Source: Sphingomonas beigongshangi (GTDB lineage: Bacteria > Pseudomonadota > Alphaproteobacteria > Sphingomonadales > Sphingomonadaceae). Taken from it: a stretch of 64,000 nt of DNA. The notes beneath the pieces are model-generated. The model searched no databases and had not been told where the DNA came from. It saw only the letters and a program-made list of their open reading frames with translations. Positions 44,271 to 53,779 of the stretch are shown here, piece by piece. A program made the position numbers and the translations under genes. The stretch covers positions 496,001-560,000 of the forward strand of contig NZ_JADHDT010000001.1 of the NCBI RefSeq assembly GCF_016820445.1, in the 5' to 3' direction. Position 1 is the stretch's first letter, and each line of letters starts with the position of its first letter.

Positions 44271-44381
44271 CGCCGATATCCTGTCGCCATCGTGTCAAAA
44301 GCGTCATGTCGGCGGCGCGGACTTTCTCCCGAACCGGGCACGTTCTAGAGCGCGTAGCTGACGAAGCGACGGACCGATGCG

Positions 44382-45056
44382 ATGGACCTCTTACTGGTCG
44401 AAGACGATGCCGCTTATGCCGACACGCTCGCGCAGGAATTGCGCGCGCTCGAGCATCGCGTGACGATCGCCACGAACGGCGTCGCCGCCCTGGAAGCGGT
44501 GGCGCGCGAAAGCTTCGATGCGGTGATCCTGGACCGCATGCTGCCGCAGATGGAAGGCACCGCGGTGCTGCAGCGGCTGCGCGAAAGCGGTGCGACGCTG
44601 CCCGTCCTGATGCTGAGCGCATTGGGACGATCGGTGGAAAAGGTGGAGGGCCTCGAAGCGGGCGCGGATGATTATGTCGTCAAGCCGACTCCGGCCCCGG
44701 AGCTGGACGCCCGGCTCAAGGCGCTGGCGCGCGCGCGCGGATGGACGGAGAGGAACGGCGACACGCTCCGTGCGGGCGACATCACCGTCAGTCCGACGCA
44801 GCTGCGCGCCTGGCGGGCCGACGTTCCGCTCGACCTGACGAAGCTGGAACTCGGCCTGCTGACCGAACTTGCGCGTCAGCCCAACATGATCCTCACCCGG
44901 GCGATGCTGCTCGAACGCGTCTGGGGCTATGATTTCGAGCCGGCGACCAACATCGTCGATGCGCAGGTGCGCATGCTGCGCCGCAAGCTGACCGCGGACG
45001 GCGGCGACGACCCGATCGTGACGAAGCGCGGATTGGGCTATATGCTTCGCGGGTGA
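44382..45056 (+). CDS. OmpR-family response regulator
   Basis: 224 residues. Receiver: Glu7-Asp8-Asp9, phosphoacceptor Asp51 (AVILDRMLPQMEG) and Lys100 in VVKPTPAPEL, where the usual KPF is replaced by KPT. Winged-helix domain ends TKRGLGYMLRG. Followed after 28 bp by its kinase. It lies directly after the DUF5695-like gene on the same strand, so it may respond to, or regulate, the uptake locus. Closest to the QseB/CusR-type group by pattern. Confidence 0.92.
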   Translation: MDLLLVEDDAAYADTLAQELRALEHRVTIATNGVAALEAVARESFDAVILDRMLPQMEGTAVLQRLRESGATLPVLMLSALGRSVEKVEGLEAGADDYVVKPTPAPELDARLKALARARGWTERNGDTLRAGDITVSPTQLRAWRADVPLDLTKLELGLLTELARQPNMILTRAMLLERVWGYDFEPATNIVDAQVRMLRRKLTADGGDDPIVTKRGLGYMLRG

Positions 45057-45084
45057 TTGCGACGCGAAACAGGACGGCCGGCGC

Positions 45085-46440
45085 ATGCGGATAGTGGGCC
45101 GGGGATCGCTGCGGACGCTGACCGCGGCCTTTCTCGCCCTCTTCCTCGCGACGGTGCTGGCGACGGGCGTCGCGACCTATTCGGCGTCGCGCGCGGCGAT
45201 CGTGCGGTTGATCGATCGGCGGATCGTCACCGTCAGCGACGAACTCGACGACGGTCTTCGCCCCGGCGACGCGCGCGAGCTGCTGGCGCGGATCGACCGG
45301 CTCAGCCGCACCCGCGACACCGGCGATATCGGCCTGGAGCTGAGGGATGCCACCGGTCGGCGGCTTGGCGGGAACGTGGCGCTCGGCCGCAACCTGCCGC
45401 CGGGGTTCTCGACCCTGCGCCATCGCGACGGGATCGCCGGCCTGTCCGAGGGACGGGCCCTGGTCCGCGACCTCGGCGGCGGCCTCGTGCTCACGGTCGT
45501 CGCGGAGACCGAGCCCGTCGACGATTTTGCGCGCCTGCGCCTGCGCAACGCCATCGTCGGATTCGGCGCGATCGTGCTGGTCGTGCTGGGCGGCACCATC
45601 CTGTTCGCCTTCCTGATCGAACGGCGCATCGCGCGCGTCCGGGAGACGGCGGAGGCGATCATCGACGGCGATCTGCGCGCGCGCGTCCCCGTCAATCCTG
45701 CCGACGGCGCCTTCGCCGCGCAGGCGATGAGCTTCAACCGCATGCTCGATCGCATCGCGACGCTGATGGAAGGGATTGCGGGGGTCAGTCACGACATCGC
45801 CCACGATCTGCGCCTGCCACTGGCCCGCCTGCACTCGCGCCTGACGCTGATCGCCGCGCGTGCGCCGACCGAGGCGATAAGAGAGGACCTGCATGGCGCG
45901 CTGGCGCAATGCGACGACCTGCTTGCCATGTTCGCGGCGACGTTGCGGATCACGGAGATCGAGGGCAGCGACCGGCGCGCCGGCTTCGCCCGCGTCGACC
46001 TGGCGCAGCTGGCCCACAAGGTCGGCGAGGGTATGGCGGCGGTCGCGGACGAAGGCGGCCATCCCCTGACGATACGCGCCGACACCCCCCTGTTCGTCGA
46101 CGGCGACGGTCGCCTGCTGACGCAGGCCCTGGTCAATCTCGTCGAGAATGCGCTGCGCCACACGCCGACCGGAACGCCCGTCTCGATCGTGGCGACGTAC
46201 CGCCACGGCGCGGCGATACTGGAAGTCGTCGATCGCGGACCCGGGATTGCCGCGACGGACGTGCCGCTGGCCCTGCGCCGGTTCGGCCGGCTCGAAGCCA
46301 GTCGCACCACCGAGGGCCATGGCCTCGGCCTGCCGCTGGTCGATGCGATCGCGCGCCTGCACCGGGGGACGCTGACGCTGGACGATGCGGGTCCCGGCCT
46401 CGCCGCGGCGCTCGTCCTGCCACTGCCCAAGGCCCGTTAG
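45085..46440 (+). CDS. QseC/CusS-type sensor histidine kinase
   Basis: 451 residues. TM1 at ~11-30, periplasmic loop of ~130 residues with no known domain, TM2 at ~158-178 (FGAIVLVVLGGTILFAFLI), HAMP, the H-box SHDIAHDLRLPLARL with His240, N-box (NLVENALRHTP), and DRGPGIA/GHGLGLPLVDA G-boxes. The ATG is 28 bp after the response regulator stop. All phosphotransfer and ATP-binding boxes are intact. Sensed signal unknown. Confidence 0.92.
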   Translation: MRIVGRGSLRTLTAAFLALFLATVLATGVATYSASRAAIVRLIDRRIVTVSDELDDGLRPGDARELLARIDRLSRTRDTGDIGLELRDATGRRLGGNVALGRNLPPGFSTLRHRDGIAGLSEGRALVRDLGGGLVLTVVAETEPVDDFARLRLRNAIVGFGAIVLVVLGGTILFAFLIERRIARVRETAEAIIDGDLRARVPVNPADGAFAAQAMSFNRMLDRIATLMEGIAGVSHDIAHDLRLPLARLHSRLTLIAARAPTEAIREDLHGALAQCDDLLAMFAATLRITEIEGSDRRAGFARVDLAQLAHKVGEGMAAVADEGGHPLTIRADTPLFVDGDGRLLTQALVNLVENALRHTPTGTPVSIVATYRHGAAILEVVDRGPGIAATDVPLALRRFGRLEASRTTEGHGLGLPLVDAIARLHRGTLTLDDAGPGLAAALVLPLPKAR

Positions 46441-46477
46441 CGTCCGATCCAAACACGCGAGTCAGGCCCTAAGCGAA

Positions 46478-46510
46478 GCGCCCGGCCCTCCATGGCGGAG
46501 GACCGGGCGC
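46478..46510. terminator. Bidirectional terminator hairpin
   Basis: GCGCCCGG-C-CCTCC pairs with GGAGG-A-CCGGGCGC around ATGGC. It lies 37 bp after the kinase stop and ~27 bp after the converging TonB receptor stop. No long T-run. Confidence 0.65.
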
Positions 46511-46536
46511 GCGCAATGGGATCGGACGGAAGAAGA

Positions 46537-49149
46537 TCAGAAGCGAACGGTCGCTTCCACGCCCCAGGTCCGCGGCGGATTGAAGTTGGCGTAATCTCCC
46601 AGAATGCCGCCGTAGCTGGTCGAGATCAGCTGGCCGTTGGCGCCATAATTGTACACGGGCGACGAATTGGCGGCCGAGCGACGGTAGATGTACGTCGTGT
46701 CCAGCAGGTTGCGTACCCAGAAGGCGAACGTGACCTTGTTGTGATCCGACACCGCGATGTCGGCCAGCGCGACGCGGCCGTTCATGATGAAGCTGGCATC
46801 GGTCTTCGTCGGCTCGAGCTGGAAGCTGTACTGGCTGCTCGCGTAATTGCCGTCGAGGTGGAACCGCACGGTCGCGTCGCCATTGCCGATCGGCACGTTA
46901 TAGTCGATCGCGCCCGACGCGGCGTTGCGCGGCGTGTAGACGATGTACAGCTGCTGCGGCGGCGCGCCCGGGGTCAGCGGGTTCACGGCCGACGGAGCGC
47001 GCCAGTAGGTGTAGGCGTAGGAGCCGGTCAGCGTCAGCCCCTGCACCGGCGCGACGGTCAGGTCCGCCTCGACGCCGCGGATCTTGCTGTTGCCGGCGTT
47101 GATCGTCTGTTCGATGTGGCTGCCGTTGGTCGGGCTGGATCCGTTCGTGTCGAAATAGTCGAAGTCGAACTGCGTGTTGGTCCGGTCCATGATGTAGCCG
47201 GCCAGGTTCAGACGCGCCTTGTGGTTCCAGAAGTCCATCTTGGAGCCGATTTCATACGACTTCACTGCTTCGGGACCGAAGGCGTTGAACTGGAGCGAAC
47301 GGTCGTTCGCGCCGCCGGCCCGGAAGCCGGTCGCATATTTGGCGTAGAGATGGATGTCGGGCGTCGCGTCGAACGCGACGTTGATCATCGGATCGAACCG
47401 GCTGATGCTGTTGCTGAAGGTGAACGGGACGAAGTTGGGCTGGAAAACGCCCGCGATATAGTTGTTGTTGATCACATAGAGCTGGCCGCGGCGCTTGTCC
47501 TTGGTCCAGCGACCGCCGAGCGTGACGTGCAGCACGTCGTTGAGCGCGGCCGGGGTGAAGGTCAGGTTGCCGAACAGCGAATAGTTGTGGTCATAGGCTT
47601 CGCTGGCGCGGGTGATGAACTGGCAGCTATTGGTGAACTGCAGCGCCAGCGGGTTGTTCGCCGCCGTGGACAGCAGGTTGTTACAGGCCGGATCGAACTG
47701 CTGATAGCCCGAGTTGCCGCCCGAGTTGATCGTGCCCGGGAAGATTGGGCTGCGGATGGTGTAGCTCGTGCCGTCCGCGTTCCACAGGTTGCTTAGCGGG
47801 GTCGCGGCATATTCGGTGGCGTGCTCGGTGAAATAATAGGCGCCGAGAACATAGTCGAGCTGCGGCACGCTGCCGACGGCCTGGAATTCCTGGCTGAACT
47901 GGTGCTGGCGCAGGTAGGACAGGCTGTAGCGGCTGAAGTTCGAGCTCGGCGCGAAGCTGCTCCGCTCCGGACCACCCGAATTGTCCCACTGGTCGGTGCT
48001 GACGCCGCGCCACGCGGTGATCGAGCGCAGCGCGATTTCAGGCGCAAGCGTGTACTTCAGGTTCGAGGTGAAGCCGTGCGTGATGTCGACGCTGGGCTGC
48101 TGCGGCACGCCGACGTCGGCAACCTTCTGACGATCGGGGTGGATGCCGACCAGCGGCGCCTTGGGCGCAATACAGATCGGCTTCGTGCTGCCGGCAGCGA
48201 TGGTGCCGCCGCACGCGGTGGTCGTACCCGGCAGGACCAGCGTCGTGCCGTTGAACGCGCCCACGGTGTAGCCATTGGGGTTGTAATTGACCAACTGGCT
48301 GAACTGCGGCGTATTGTCGTCCTTCGCATAATCATAGGCGAAGTCTGCGGTCAGACCGTCGACGGGCTTCCAGCGTGCGGCGACGCGGCCGCCCTTGCGA
48401 TCGTAATAGTTCCAGCCGGTCGATCCGGTGAGCGGATCCTTCACGGTCGGATCCTGATGCTGATACACGCCGTCCAGCTTCAGCGCGACGCCGTAGAAGG
48501 CGGGCAGGTCGACGTGCACGTCCGCGTTGCGGCTGCCGTAGTTGCCGACGCCCGCGGTCATGCGGCCACCGAATTCGCCGGACGGGGCGCGCGACACGAG
48601 CGACAGCGCGCCGCCTTCGGTGTTGCGACCGAACAGCGTGCCCTGCGGGCCCTTGAGGACCTCGATCCGCTCGATGTCGAACAGCGCGGCGTTGAGGCCC
48701 TGGGTCTTACCCAGTGCCACGCCGTCGAGATACACGCCGACGCCACCGTCGCGCGCGGTCTGGTTCTGGTCGTAGGGAACGATGCCGCGGATGCCGATCG
48801 TCAGCGCCGACTGGCGCGCCTCGAACGTCGCGACGCGCAGCGAAGGGATCGTGCCGTCGGCAAGATTGAACAGGCTGAGGACGTGACGGTCCTGCAGACC
48901 CTGCGTGTTGAGCACGCTGATCGAGATCGGGGTCTTCTGCAGGTTGGTCTCGCGGCGGGTCGCGGTGACGACGATATCGCCCAGCTGCGATCCGCCGGTG
49001 TCCTGCGCGTCCGTCGCCGTGGCCGTCGATGCGGTCGTATCCTGGGCGGCAGCGGCAGGCGCCGCCGCCGGCTTCGTCTCCGCCTGCGCCACGCCGGACA
49101 TGGCGAGCAGCGCGGCACCCGCGAGCAGGCGCGATTGGATAGTGTTCAC
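46537..49149 (-). CDS. TonB-dependent receptor, second
   Basis: 870 residues with a GTG start behind an AGGGG ribosome site. Signal peptide MNTIQSRLLAGAALLAMSGVAQA, then a low-complexity Ala/Thr linker, TonB-box DIVVTATRRETN and plug with GPQGTLFGRNTEGGALSLV. The barrel ends GVEATVRF. This form, with GIRG and YLDGVALG in the plug, is the common siderophore/unknown-substrate type, not the TGTRI glycan type seen at 38.5 kb. It diverges from a FucP-like MFS gene; the pair may move the same small molecule across both membranes. Confidence 0.92.
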   Translation of the reverse strand: MNTIQSRLLAGAALLAMSGVAQAETKPAAAPAAAAQDTTASTATATDAQDTGGSQLGDIVVTATRRETNLQKTPISISVLNTQGLQDRHVLSLFNLADGTIPSLRVATFEARQSALTIGIRGIVPYDQNQTARDGGVGVYLDGVALGKTQGLNAALFDIERIEVLKGPQGTLFGRNTEGGALSLVSRAPSGEFGGRMTAGVGNYGSRNADVHVDLPAFYGVALKLDGVYQHQDPTVKDPLTGSTGWNYYDRKGGRVAARWKPVDGLTADFAYDYAKDDNTPQFSQLVNYNPNGYTVGAFNGTTLVLPGTTTACGGTIAAGSTKPICIAPKAPLVGIHPDRQKVADVGVPQQPSVDITHGFTSNLKYTLAPEIALRSITAWRGVSTDQWDNSGGPERSSFAPSSNFSRYSLSYLRQHQFSQEFQAVGSVPQLDYVLGAYYFTEHATEYAATPLSNLWNADGTSYTIRSPIFPGTINSGGNSGYQQFDPACNNLLSTAANNPLALQFTNSCQFITRASEAYDHNYSLFGNLTFTPAALNDVLHVTLGGRWTKDKRRGQLYVINNNYIAGVFQPNFVPFTFSNSISRFDPMINVAFDATPDIHLYAKYATGFRAGGANDRSLQFNAFGPEAVKSYEIGSKMDFWNHKARLNLAGYIMDRTNTQFDFDYFDTNGSSPTNGSHIEQTINAGNSKIRGVEADLTVAPVQGLTLTGSYAYTYWRAPSAVNPLTPGAPPQQLYIVYTPRNAASGAIDYNVPIGNGDATVRFHLDGNYASSQYSFQLEPTKTDASFIMNGRVALADIAVSDHNKVTFAFWVRNLLDTTYIYRRSAANSSPVYNYGANGQLISTSYGGILGDYANFNPPRTWGVEATVRF

Positions 49150-49426
49150 GTCAAAGTCCCCTTAGCAGGCCAATTCGGCTGTCCCGACGCGCCTTATGAC
49201 TGAGTCGGGTCGGTCCAATGACAGATCGATGACGACGCATTCTTTCGAATTTCACGTTCATTTCATGAAACATGCCGCTCCTACGGCAAGGCCGGCTTTC
49301 GGCGCGGGCGGGGTCGCGCTCGGTCCGCCCCGGAACGATTTTAAAGGCTGGTGGTGCACCCAGGTCACAGTGGTGGAGATATGCGCAGCCGCCGTTGCCC
49401 TGGGCCCCGACGCCGATAAGGTGGCC
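49150..49426. other. Divergent promoter region
   Basis: 277 bp between the second TonB receptor and the MFS gene. An open frame covers it on the plus strand, but its codon use is poor and it lacks family similarity. Probably holds both promoters; no clear operator seen. Confidence 0.5.
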
Positions 49427-50674
49427 ATGGTGTTTCCCGAAACCCCCGCCTCTCCCGGTCCCCGCCTCTCTCCCGAATTGCGCGCGCGCCGCATGTTCCG
49501 CCTGTCGCTGGGCAACTATTTCATGGGCGGCTTCATCATATCACTGATCAGCCTGCTGGTACCGCGGCTGAAGCTGCTGATGGGGCTCGACTATTTTCAG
49601 GCTTCGCTGGTCCAGCTGGCGTTCCATTCCAGCTACCTCCTGTTTGCGCTGCCGATTACCGCCTGGATCGTCGCGATAGGTTACATGCGCGGCCTGTCGC
49701 TGGGGCTCTCGGTCATGGCATGCGGCTGTGCGGGGCTGGCGGGCGCCGCGGCCGCGGGCAGCTATCCGCTCGTGCTCGTCGCGCTGCTGACGCTGTCCGC
49801 GGGCGTGACGTTCCTGCAACTGGCGGGGGGCATCGTCTTCGTCGTCGTCGAGGACGGGCCGCGCGCCATGTCGCGTCTGACGCTGGTGCAGGGATTCAAC
49901 TCGCTCGGGACGGTATTGGCGCCCCTGCTCGGCGCGTCCTTCCTGCTCGGCGACGCAACGGCGGCGCCGTCGGGCTGGCTGGCCCTGGCACTGCCTTTTC
50001 TCGCATCCGCGGCAGGGCTGGCGATACTGGCGATCGCCTTCTTTCGCGCGCGGACGCTGCTCGACGGCGTCACGCCGCCCCGCCGCGTACCTGTGACGCG
50101 GATGCTGTCGCTGTTGCGCGCGCCACGCCTGCTCGCGGGCAGCATGGCGATGTTCGCCTATGTCGGCGCGGAGGTGACGATCGGATCGCTGCTTGCCAAT
50201 TATCTGGTCCGCAGCGACGTGCTGGGCGTGCCGCTGGTCACGGCCGGGCGACTGGTCAGCCTCTACTGGGCGGGTGCGATGATCGGCCGTTTCGTCGGCG
50301 CCGCCGCCTTCGCGCGGATCGCGCCGCCACGCGCGCTGGCCGGCACCGCGTGCGGCGCGGTGATACTGGTCGCGGTCGCAATGGGCGCGCAAGGCGTGAC
50401 CGGAGCCGCGGCCCTGCTGGCGGTCGGCCTGTGCAACGCGATCATGTACCCGACGATCTTTGCGCTCTCCCTGCCCGACGAGGCGACGGCGGCGCCCTAT
50501 GCGTCGATGGCCCTATGCATGGCGGTGGTGGGCGGCGCGGTGGTGCCCGTGCTGACGGGCCGGATAGCGGATGCGATCGGCCTCCGCCTCGCCTTCTCGC
50601 TGTCGCTGTTCTGCTACGTGGTGATCGCCGCCTTCGCCGTGGGGTGCCTCCGGCTCTGGCCGCGTCGTGACTGA
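49427..50674 (+). CDS. MFS transporter, FucP-like
   Basis: 415 residues, about 12 helices. The start LGNYFMGGFIISLISLLVP and the central VEDGPRAMSRLTLVQGFNSLGTVLAPLLGA (split by the long loop) match the FucP/GluP (fucose, glucose/galactose) subfamily, in which N and Q/F residues around NSLGT line the sugar site. Likely sugar:H+ symport. The ATG giving MVFPETPASPG, preceded by AAGGTGG, was chosen over longer starts. Divergent from the second TonB receptor. Confidence 0.87.
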   Translation: MVFPETPASPGPRLSPELRARRMFRLSLGNYFMGGFIISLISLLVPRLKLLMGLDYFQASLVQLAFHSSYLLFALPITAWIVAIGYMRGLSLGLSVMACGCAGLAGAAAAGSYPLVLVALLTLSAGVTFLQLAGGIVFVVVEDGPRAMSRLTLVQGFNSLGTVLAPLLGASFLLGDATAAPSGWLALALPFLASAAGLAILAIAFFRARTLLDGVTPPRRVPVTRMLSLLRAPRLLAGSMAMFAYVGAEVTIGSLLANYLVRSDVLGVPLVTAGRLVSLYWAGAMIGRFVGAAAFARIAPPRALAGTACGAVILVAVAMGAQGVTGAAALLAVGLCNAIMYPTIFALSLPDEATAAPYASMALCMAVVGGAVVPVLTGRIADAIGLRLAFSLSLFCYVVIAAFAVGCLRLWPRRD

Positions 50675-50735
50675 ACAGCGCGTCGCAAGTGTGCGATCCA
50701 GCAAGACTGGATCGGCTCGGTAGCAGCCCTCACCC

Positions 50736-50781
50736 CCACCCGGCCGCCCATTCAGCGTATCCTGGATGGGCGGCCGGGTGG
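50736..50781 (+). terminator. Perfect 16-bp stem after the MFS gene
   Basis: CCACCCGGCCGCCCAT and ATGGGCGGCCGGGTGG are exact complements with a 14-base loop. About 60 bp past the MFS stop. No T-run is evident. Confidence 0.6.
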
Positions 50782-50861
50782 AGGTCGGGGCCGCTTCCAC
50801 GCACGTGGATCGAAATCCAGACTCCGCGACGGCCTTGCCCCGCCGTCGGCGCACCCCTAGC

Positions 50862-50881
50862 TGCCTAGCACAGGCTAGGCA
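50862..50881. promoter_or_regulatory. TetR operator candidate, site A
   Basis: TGCCTA-N8-TAGGCA, with inner arms TGCCTAGC/GCTAGGCA, ends 6 bp before the tetR start codon. It shares TGCCTA-N8-TAGG with site B before the next gene. Autoregulation is likely. Confidence 0.7.
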
Positions 50882-50887
50882 GGAACG

Positions 50888-51457
50888 ATGAGCGACACCG
50901 CGGACCGATTGATCGAAAGCGCCGCCGGCCAGATCATGCGGGTCGGTTACAACGGCTTCAGCTATGCCGATCTTGCCGCGGAGATCGGGATCCGCAAGGC
51001 GAGCATTCATCATCACTTTCCCGCCAAGGCCGACCTGGTGGTCGCCGTGGTCGAGGCGGCCCGCGCGGCGATCCGTGCGCAGACCAATGCGCCGGACCAG
51101 GCCCCCGGAGACGCGGTCGACCGGCTGTCGGCATATGTCGGCCGCTGGGCGACCTGCATCGCCGATCGGTCGGCGCCCTTCTGCCTCGCGGCGGTGCTCG
51201 CCGCGGAACTGCCCAGCCTGCCCGACGCGGTCGCAGGCGCCGTGCGCGGACATTTCCACGATCTGACCGCGTGGCTGGCCGAGGTGCTCGCCCAGGGTGA
51301 GCGGCAGGGGACGATGAGGCTCGACGCGCCGCCGGAAGCGGAGGCGGAGGCGCTGCTGTCGACGATCTATGGCGCCATGCTGGTGGCGCGTGCCTTCGAC
51401 GATCCCACGCGCTTCCCCGCGATCGCGCAATCGGCCGTCGAACGCCTGCTCGACTGA
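50888..51457 (+). CDS. TetR/AcrR-family transcriptional regulator
   Basis: 189 residues. N-terminal helix-turn-helix: GYNGFSYADLAAEIGIRKASIHHHFPAKADLV, the classic TetR pattern. The C-terminal ~130 residues form the ligand domain with few polar residues. It lies upstream of a small membrane-protein gene whose promoter has the same inverted motif. The ATG follows AGGAA closely. Probably a repressor released by an unknown small molecule. Confidence 0.92.
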   Translation: MSDTADRLIESAAGQIMRVGYNGFSYADLAAEIGIRKASIHHHFPAKADLVVAVVEAARAAIRAQTNAPDQAPGDAVDRLSAYVGRWATCIADRSAPFCLAAVLAAELPSLPDAVAGAVRGHFHDLTAWLAEVLAQGERQGTMRLDAPPEAEAEALLSTIYGAMLVARAFDDPTRFPAIAQSAVERLLD

Positions 51458-51492
51458 CGATCGTGAAAAGTGTCGATGTCGGACGAAGTACC

Positions 51493-51525
51493 TTGACAGA
51501 TGCGATGCCTACCTACTAGTAGGTT
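51493..51525 (+). promoter_or_regulatory. Promoter and TetR operator candidate, site B
   Basis: TTGACA (51493-51498) is a consensus -35. TGCCTA-N8-TAGGTT (51506-51525), containing the perfect palindrome ACCTACTAGTAGGT, covers the -10 position. Bound TetR would block RNA polymerase. Confidence 0.7.
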
Positions 51526-51556
51526 TGCATTCATTATTTTGGTGAAGGAGGTTTCG

Positions 51557-52153
51557 ATGTCCAGTCTCGTCCTCGATCAGCAATCGGCGGAAGCGCGCGT
51601 GCAATCGCCCTGGCTGATGCGCTATTACTTTGCCCGGTTCGGCTTCTCCGCCGCATGGATCGGGGCCGCCTGCGCCGTGACCGCTGCGGGCGCGTCCGGC
51701 GCGGCCGCGGCGCTGCTGGTCGGCTATCCGCTATGGGATGCCGCAGCGAATGTCGTCGATGCGCGCCGCCACGGCGGGCTGGCGCAAAATCCGTCGCAGC
51801 GGTTCAACACCCTGGTCAGCGCCGCCGCGGCGGTCGGCCTTGCGATCGCCCTGCGTGGGGGGTTCAACCAGGCGCTGATCGTGTTCGGGGTCTGGGCCGC
51901 GCTTTCGGGCCTCTTCCAGCTGGTGGCGGCGCTTCGTCGCTGGTCGACGATCGGCGGTCAGTGGCCGATGATCCTGAGCGGCGCCCAATCGATGATCGCA
52001 GGGGTCATCTCGATCAAGGCGGCGGGCGGTCCCGACCCGGTGACGCTGCTGACGCTGGTGCCCTATGTCGGCTTCGGCGCCTTTTACTTCCTGCTGTCCG
52101 GCTTGTGGCTTGCCGTTCCGGCGCTGCGGCGGTCCCGGTCGGAGGCGGTGTGA
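51557..52153 (+). CDS. Small membrane protein, DUF308-like
   Basis: 198 residues with about six hydrophobic segments in repeated pairs (AAWIGAACAVTAAGASG, LVGYPLWDAAANVVDA, FNTLVSAAAAVGLAIALR, FGVWAALSGLFQLVAALRR). The repeat and the GxxxLxxG patterns resemble DUF308/HdeD acid-resistance membrane proteins. A strong GGAGG ribosome site precedes the ATG giving MSSLVLDQQ. Under a TetR-type promoter; function unknown. Confidence 0.78.
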   Translation: MSSLVLDQQSAEARVQSPWLMRYYFARFGFSAAWIGAACAVTAAGASGAAAALLVGYPLWDAAANVVDARRHGGLAQNPSQRFNTLVSAAAAVGLAIALRGGFNQALIVFGVWAALSGLFQLVAALRRWSTIGGQWPMILSGAQSMIAGVISIKAAGGPDPVTLLTLVPYVGFGAFYFLLSGLWLAVPALRRSRSEAV

Positions 52154-52189
52154 TCCCGCCTTCCGGCCCGGCGTTCGGATCATGCACCG

Positions 52190-53779
52190 TCAACGGGTGG
52201 CGGGCAGGCGCACCACGAAGACCGTCGCGTCGCTCTCGGCGAGGGCAATGGTCGCGCCATGCGCGTCGAGCAGCGAGCGGGCGATGGTGAGCCCAAGGCC
52301 CGTCCCCCCGGCAGCGCGACGCGTCGTGAAAAACGGTTCGAACAAGCGGACGCGATCCGCCGGCGCGATGCCGGGGCCATCGTCTGCCACCAGCACTTGG
52401 ACGTATCCGCCGTCGTCGCTCGCGACCAATGTCGCCCGCCGCGCCCCGGCAAGGCGGCTGTTCTCCAGCAGCGTGGAGAAAACGGTCTCCAGCGCCGCCG
52501 ACGGAACCGCGACGCGCGGCAGGCTGGCGGGCACGTGCGCACGCGTCTCGAGCCTCGGTTGCGCATCGGCGACCCGCGCGACAACCGGCTCCAGCGCCGT
52601 GCTGGCCGACGGGGCAGCCTGCGCCATATCGGCGCGCGCGAGATCGAGCAGCCGGGTGACGAGCTGCGCCAGCCGCCCCGCATCCGCGTCGATATTGCCG
52701 AGGAAGCGACCGCGGTCCGACTCGGTCATGGTCGCGCGATGGTCGTGCAGCAGTTCGATCGCGCCCCGGATGCCCGCCAGCGGCGTCTTGAATTCGTGGC
52801 TCATCGCATAGGCCATGTCGCGCAGGTAGCGCGATCGGCGGTCGATCGCCGCGGCCATCGTCGCGAAATCGGCATAGAGGCCCTGGATCTCGATCGCAGC
52901 CGTGGGTGGCACGTCGGGTATCGCGCCCCTGCCGCTGGCGACCGCACGCGTCGCCGCGCCGAGCCGCTCGATCGGTCGCGTGATGCCGCGCGAGATGATG
53001 CCGCTGAGCACGACGAGCAGGCCCAGGATGACGAGGATGCCCAGGACGATCTTGCCGCGATCGTCGTAGATCCCCTTGAACAGCGCGCGTGCCGACCGCG
53101 ACAGCAACAGGACGCCGACCACGCGGCCGTTGACGATCACCGGCCGCGCATGATGCACACGGATCGCCGCGGCCCGCGACAGCCACTCGAACCGATAGAC
53201 GGCGCGATAGGCGCCATTGCGGCGCAAGATGGTGCGCGGCGTTCCCGCGAGGGCGGCGGCGACCTCGGGCAGCGCCGCGTAGCTGCCGGCAGGCCCCCGC
53301 CCCGCGACGAGACGGCCGTCTCGATCGAGCAGGATGATATTGGCCATCGTCGTCGATCCGGTCTTGTCGATCACGGGCGCGATGCGTGCTGCCGCCGCGC
53401 GCGCATCGGCGGACGGTGGCGGCGCCACGGCGGGTGCCGGACGCTCCGGCAGGATCGCGGCGGTGCTCAGATCGACCTCCGCCGGTTCGGCCGGACGGGG
53501 GGTCTGCGGCGTCGTGCGCGGAACGGCGGGCCGCGCCCCTCCCGCCCCGGCGCCACCGGCGGCGGCCGGCCAGTCGACCGCAGCAGCGGCCGCGAGCGCG
53601 GCGCCCTGTGCGACGAGCTCCGCCTCGGTCTGCCGCACCAGACTGTTCTCGTAGACGCGCAGGAAGATGGCGCCGAACCCCGGCAGCGCGGCGACGAAGA
53701 ACAGCGTCGCGAACAGGATCGTGCGCAGGCGGAGCCGGGGCCAGCGCTGCTTCAGCCAGTCCTTCGCGGCCGCGATCAT
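52190..53779 (-). CDS. CreC-like sensor histidine kinase
   Basis: 529 residues. TM1 near 20-40, a large Pro/Ala-rich periplasmic domain, TM2 (IVLGILVILGLLVVLSGII), HAMP, then MSHEFKTPLAGIRGAIELL as H-box and FEPFFTTRRAAGGTGLGLTIA as G-box. The long PASTA-like Pro/Ala insert at ~residues 65-115 is low complexity. The start overlaps the response regulator stop by ATGA. Last gene of the DUF4173-like, regulator, kinase operon. Confidence 0.9.
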   Translation of the reverse strand: MIAAAKDWLKQRWPRLRLRTILFATLFFVAALPGFGAIFLRVYENSLVRQTEAELVAQGAALAAAAAVDWPAAAGGAGAGGARPAVPRTTPQTPRPAEPAEVDLSTAAILPERPAPAVAPPPSADARAAAARIAPVIDKTGSTTMANIILLDRDGRLVAGRGPAGSYAALPEVAAALAGTPRTILRRNGAYRAVYRFEWLSRAAAIRVHHARPVIVNGRVVGVLLLSRSARALFKGIYDDRGKIVLGILVILGLLVVLSGIISRGITRPIERLGAATRAVASGRGAIPDVPPTAAIEIQGLYADFATMAAAIDRRSRYLRDMAYAMSHEFKTPLAGIRGAIELLHDHRATMTESDRGRFLGNIDADAGRLAQLVTRLLDLARADMAQAAPSASTALEPVVARVADAQPRLETRAHVPASLPRVAVPSAALETVFSTLLENSRLAGARRATLVASDDGGYVQVLVADDGPGIAPADRVRLFEPFFTTRRAAGGTGLGLTIARSLLDAHGATIALAESDATVFVVRLPATR

